From: CAZGYE01 sp964530165
GTDB taxonomy: Bacteria > Planctomycetota > Planctomycetia > Planctomycetales > Planctomycetaceae
DNA length: 6,932 nt
Reading direction: 5' to 3'
NCBI GenBank assembly: GCA_964530165.1
Contig: CAZGYE010000306.1
Coordinates: 1-6,932 of the forward strand
Positions 5,251 to 6,932 of the stretch are shown here, piece after piece (position 1 is the first letter of the stretch; each line of letters begins with the position of its first letter). A program made the position numbers and the translations under genes. Below the pieces are notes generated by a model. The model saw nothing but the letters and a program-made list of their open reading frames with translations, did not search any database and was not told the origin of the DNA.

Positions 5251-6932
5251 ATGGAATCGACTCCTTGCGAGATGACGGTGCCGGCGGTGCAGATCAGGTT
5301 GCCGAGCCGCCGGCCTTGGGGCAATTTCATGCTTGCCAGGACTTTCCCCGACGCGACTTCGAAGACCGCCAATTCCTTGGCGCTCGTCGGGACGTACAAA
5401 CGCCCGTCCTGGATGAATCCGCGGCCGGAGGGAGACTTAACCACAGCAGGCTTCCAGGCGGCTTCGCCGCCGGCGAGTTTCCACGCCTGAACCGATTTCG
5501 CACCGACGAGGATCACCTTTCCGTCGGCGACGCCGGCCACGTACACGCCGTCGCCGCGTGGCTTCTTCCACAGCACCGAGCCGTCCAGCAGATCGACACA
5601 GTAGATTTCGTTGGTGCCGCGGGGTGTCAGCAGGACTTTGCCAGCGGTGATGACGGCACTCGATCCGGCCCAGTCGGCACTCGATCCGGCCCAGTCGGCA
5701 CTCGATCCGGCCCAGCCGGCACTCGATCCGGCCCAGCCGGTAGGAACCACCGGCTGAGGAACACCCTTCGGTGGACGCGGGTTTGCAATCCGGCGACCGC
5801 CCGGTCCCGGTTGTCCTGGCGAGGCGAATTTTCGTCCCCACAGCAGCGAACGGGTGGTCAGATCGACGGCGACGACGGCGCCGACATCGGTGGGGCAGAC
5901 CAGCACGCCGTCCGCGTAGGAAGCAGCCGTTCCCGCCGACCGCCGCCGGTCATCCTGGACGATACTCACACCGGCCGCCGCCAGCGGCTGGGACCAATCG
6001 AGCCGACCCTCGTTCTGCGGGTCGAGCACCATCAAACGGATTTCGCTGCGGACATCGGCCAGAACATATAATCGGCCGGCGAGCGGCAGGGGTGCACCGA
6101 GAAAGAATGTCCCGGCCAACGGAAGCTCGTACAACGAATCGCCCACTGCACCGCCCACGGCCCAGGCGCGCTTCCCTTCGCTCCCTTTCTTCGTCAGGTG
6201 ATAGGCCACGAGTGTGTTGTTGTCTCGCGGCTGAATCCATTGTCGCGTTCTGGAATCGAGGATCGGTCTCGAAAAACCGACTTCTTCCACCGCGTAGAGA
6301 AACTCACCATCACTGCTCAACGAACCGTTGGTGGCGTCGCCCCAAATTCGCTGAGACAACAGCATCGAAACATAGCTCTTCCGGTTCGGCCGCGGTACGT
6401 CCGGCCCGGTGTCGGCCAGCAGTTGCTCGATGGCCGCGTCGTGCTGTGTCGGCCATTTCGTTTTGCCGGTCTTGAGATCGATGGCCAAGATGTTGCCGAT
6501 TGTCCGCACGAAGACGGTGTCGCCTGCGACAATCGGATGCAAACGCGGCATCAGCGCGGCGTTTTTCTCTCGGTACGTGTCGAGCAGTCCCCGGACGGTT
6601 TGCTTGAGTTCTATGTCGGCGTCGGATTGGGCCGTTTCGGTGGGGTCCTTGGTGGGGTCGAAGACAGTTTCCACCTGCCATTGGATCTTCGCCGCTCGAC
6701 GTGTGGAGCATCCCACGGGATTTCGGGACGGACCGCCGCCGAACATCGCCCATTCGCCGTTGAGAGAGGGTTGGCTGTGCGGTGCTCTCCCGAACACCTT
6801 TGCGAGCCAAGCCAGGCTCTCGCTCGGCTGATCGAAGAACGCGATTTCCTTGCCGCCGATGTGCAGCGGTTTGGCCGTGCTCGATGCCTTCAGGTCGGCC
6901 AACACCCGCTCGGCTTTATCGTCCATCCCGGT
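5220..6932 (-). CDS. PQQ-like beta-propeller repeat protein (5' end off the right edge)
   Basis: The C-terminal part of a probably exported beta-propeller protein; ligand unknown. The frame is open to the right edge. The first visible ATG is at 6926, but TG precedes it in frame and relatives are much longer, so the true start is probably outside. Numbered from ATG 6926 (568 residues), the family opening GEWAMFGGGPSRNP is at 57-70. PQQ/WD40-like blades follow, including VRTIGNILAIDLKTGKTKW (140-158), AGRLYVLA (283-290), GAVVAVDLTTRSLLWG (349-364), NEIYCVDLLDGSVLWK (439-454) and DGRLYVPTSAKELAVFEVASG (507-527). RIWGDATNGSLSSDGEFLY (193-211) is also characteristic. Residues 397-424 hold four tandem copies of WAGSSA plus D or G. 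The protein ends IFPLPDEP; as I recall relatives, the propeller is followed by further sequence, often TPR-like, so this copy looks truncated. Its end overlaps the convergent DUF1501 gene by 31 bp. Confidence 0.88.
   Translation of the reverse strand, partial: TGMDDKAERVLADLKASSTAKPLHIGGKEIAFFDQPSESLAWLAKVFGRAPHSQPSLNGEWAMFGGGPSRNPVGCSTRRAAKIQWQVETVFDPTKDPTETAQSDADIELKQTVRGLLDTYREKNAALMPRLHPIVAGDTVFVRTIGNILAIDLKTGKTKWPTQHDAAIEQLLADTGPDVPRPNRKSYVSMLLSQRIWGDATNGSLSSDGEFLYAVEEVGFSRPILDSRTRQWIQPRDNNTLVAYHLTKKGSEGKRAWAVGGAVGDSLYELPLAGTFFLGAPLPLAGRLYVLADVRSEIRLMVLDPQNEGRLDWSQPLAAAGVSIVQDDRRRSAGTAASYADGVLVCPTDVGAVVAVDLTTRSLLWGRKFASPGQPGPGGRRIANPRPPKGVPQPVVPTGWAGSSAGWAGSSADWAGSSADWAGSSAVITAGKVLLTPRGTNEIYCVDLLDGSVLWKKPRGDGVYVAGVADGKVILVGAKSVQAWKLAGGEAAWKPAVVKSPSGRGFIQDGRLYVPTSAKELAVFEVASGKVLASMKLPQGRRLGNLICTAGTVISQGVDSIHIFPLPDEP
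5654..5737. repeat. 21-bp in-frame tandem repeat encoding WAGSSA[D/G]
   Basis: Four units of 21 bp lie at 5654-5674, 5675-5695, 5696-5716 and 5717-5737, with three bases of a fifth. They are identical except for the last base (T in the first two, C in the last two on the plus strand). The period is a multiple of three, so copy-number change keeps the propeller frame. The last coding copy runs directly into VITAGKVLLTP, a normal blade sequence of the family, suggesting a native WxxSS segment was amplified. Confidence 0.93.

Noticed and set aside
5085..6071. Plus-strand open frame of 328 codons
   Set aside because: It overlaps the DUF1501 gene in another frame and then runs antisense to the propeller gene, whose coding sense is clear. 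Its own repeat is the 21-bp array.

Overview
The window reads as high-GC chromosomal DNA from a member of the Planctomycetota. Four features point that way: a Tat-exported DUF1501 protein, a large PQQ-like beta-propeller protein, a leucine-rich-repeat lipoprotein built from 24-residue 'ITDAGL' units, and a threonine synthase whose N-terminal zinc ribbon resembles those of planctomycetes. This assignment rests on family knowledge and protein style, not on a marker gene. No rRNA, tRNA, CRISPR array, transposase or phage gene was found.

Layout, left to right. (1) 1-690, minus: N-terminal half of threonine synthase (thrC), running off the left edge. Its frame has no ATG, GTG or TTG upstream of the zinc ribbon. 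(2) 691-974: a divergent intergenic region with no convincing gene. It holds a 12-bp palindrome, a nested hairpin and a duplicated 18-bp sequence. (3) 975-2294, plus: secreted LRR lipoprotein. (4) 2297-2431: a GC-rich 17/18-bp tandem array starting three bases after the LRR stop codon. (5) 2502-4121, plus: D-3-phosphoglycerate dehydrogenase (serA), long form with ASB and ACT domains. (6) 4156-5250, plus: DUF1501 protein with a Tat signal, 34 bases after serA and possibly co-transcribed. (7) 5220-6932, minus: C-terminal part of a PQQ-like beta-propeller protein, entering from the right edge. It contains an in-frame 21-bp tandem repeat and its 3' end overlaps the DUF1501 gene by 31 bp.

How the genes relate. 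thrC and serA both belong to amino-acid biosynthesis (threonine and serine) but are on opposite strands and need not be co-regulated. The other three genes encode probable exported or envelope-associated proteins of unknown function. There is no sign of one shared system, and I do not see a convincing undescribed defence or mobile system here.

The most informative oddities are structural. At 5212-5228 two convergent genes both appear to have lost the ends their families normally have, which suggests a deletion or rearrangement join (or an assembly misjoin). Two tandem arrays with a related core lie in different contexts, one intergenic and one inside a coding region. thrC seems to rely on a rare ATT or ATC start codon.
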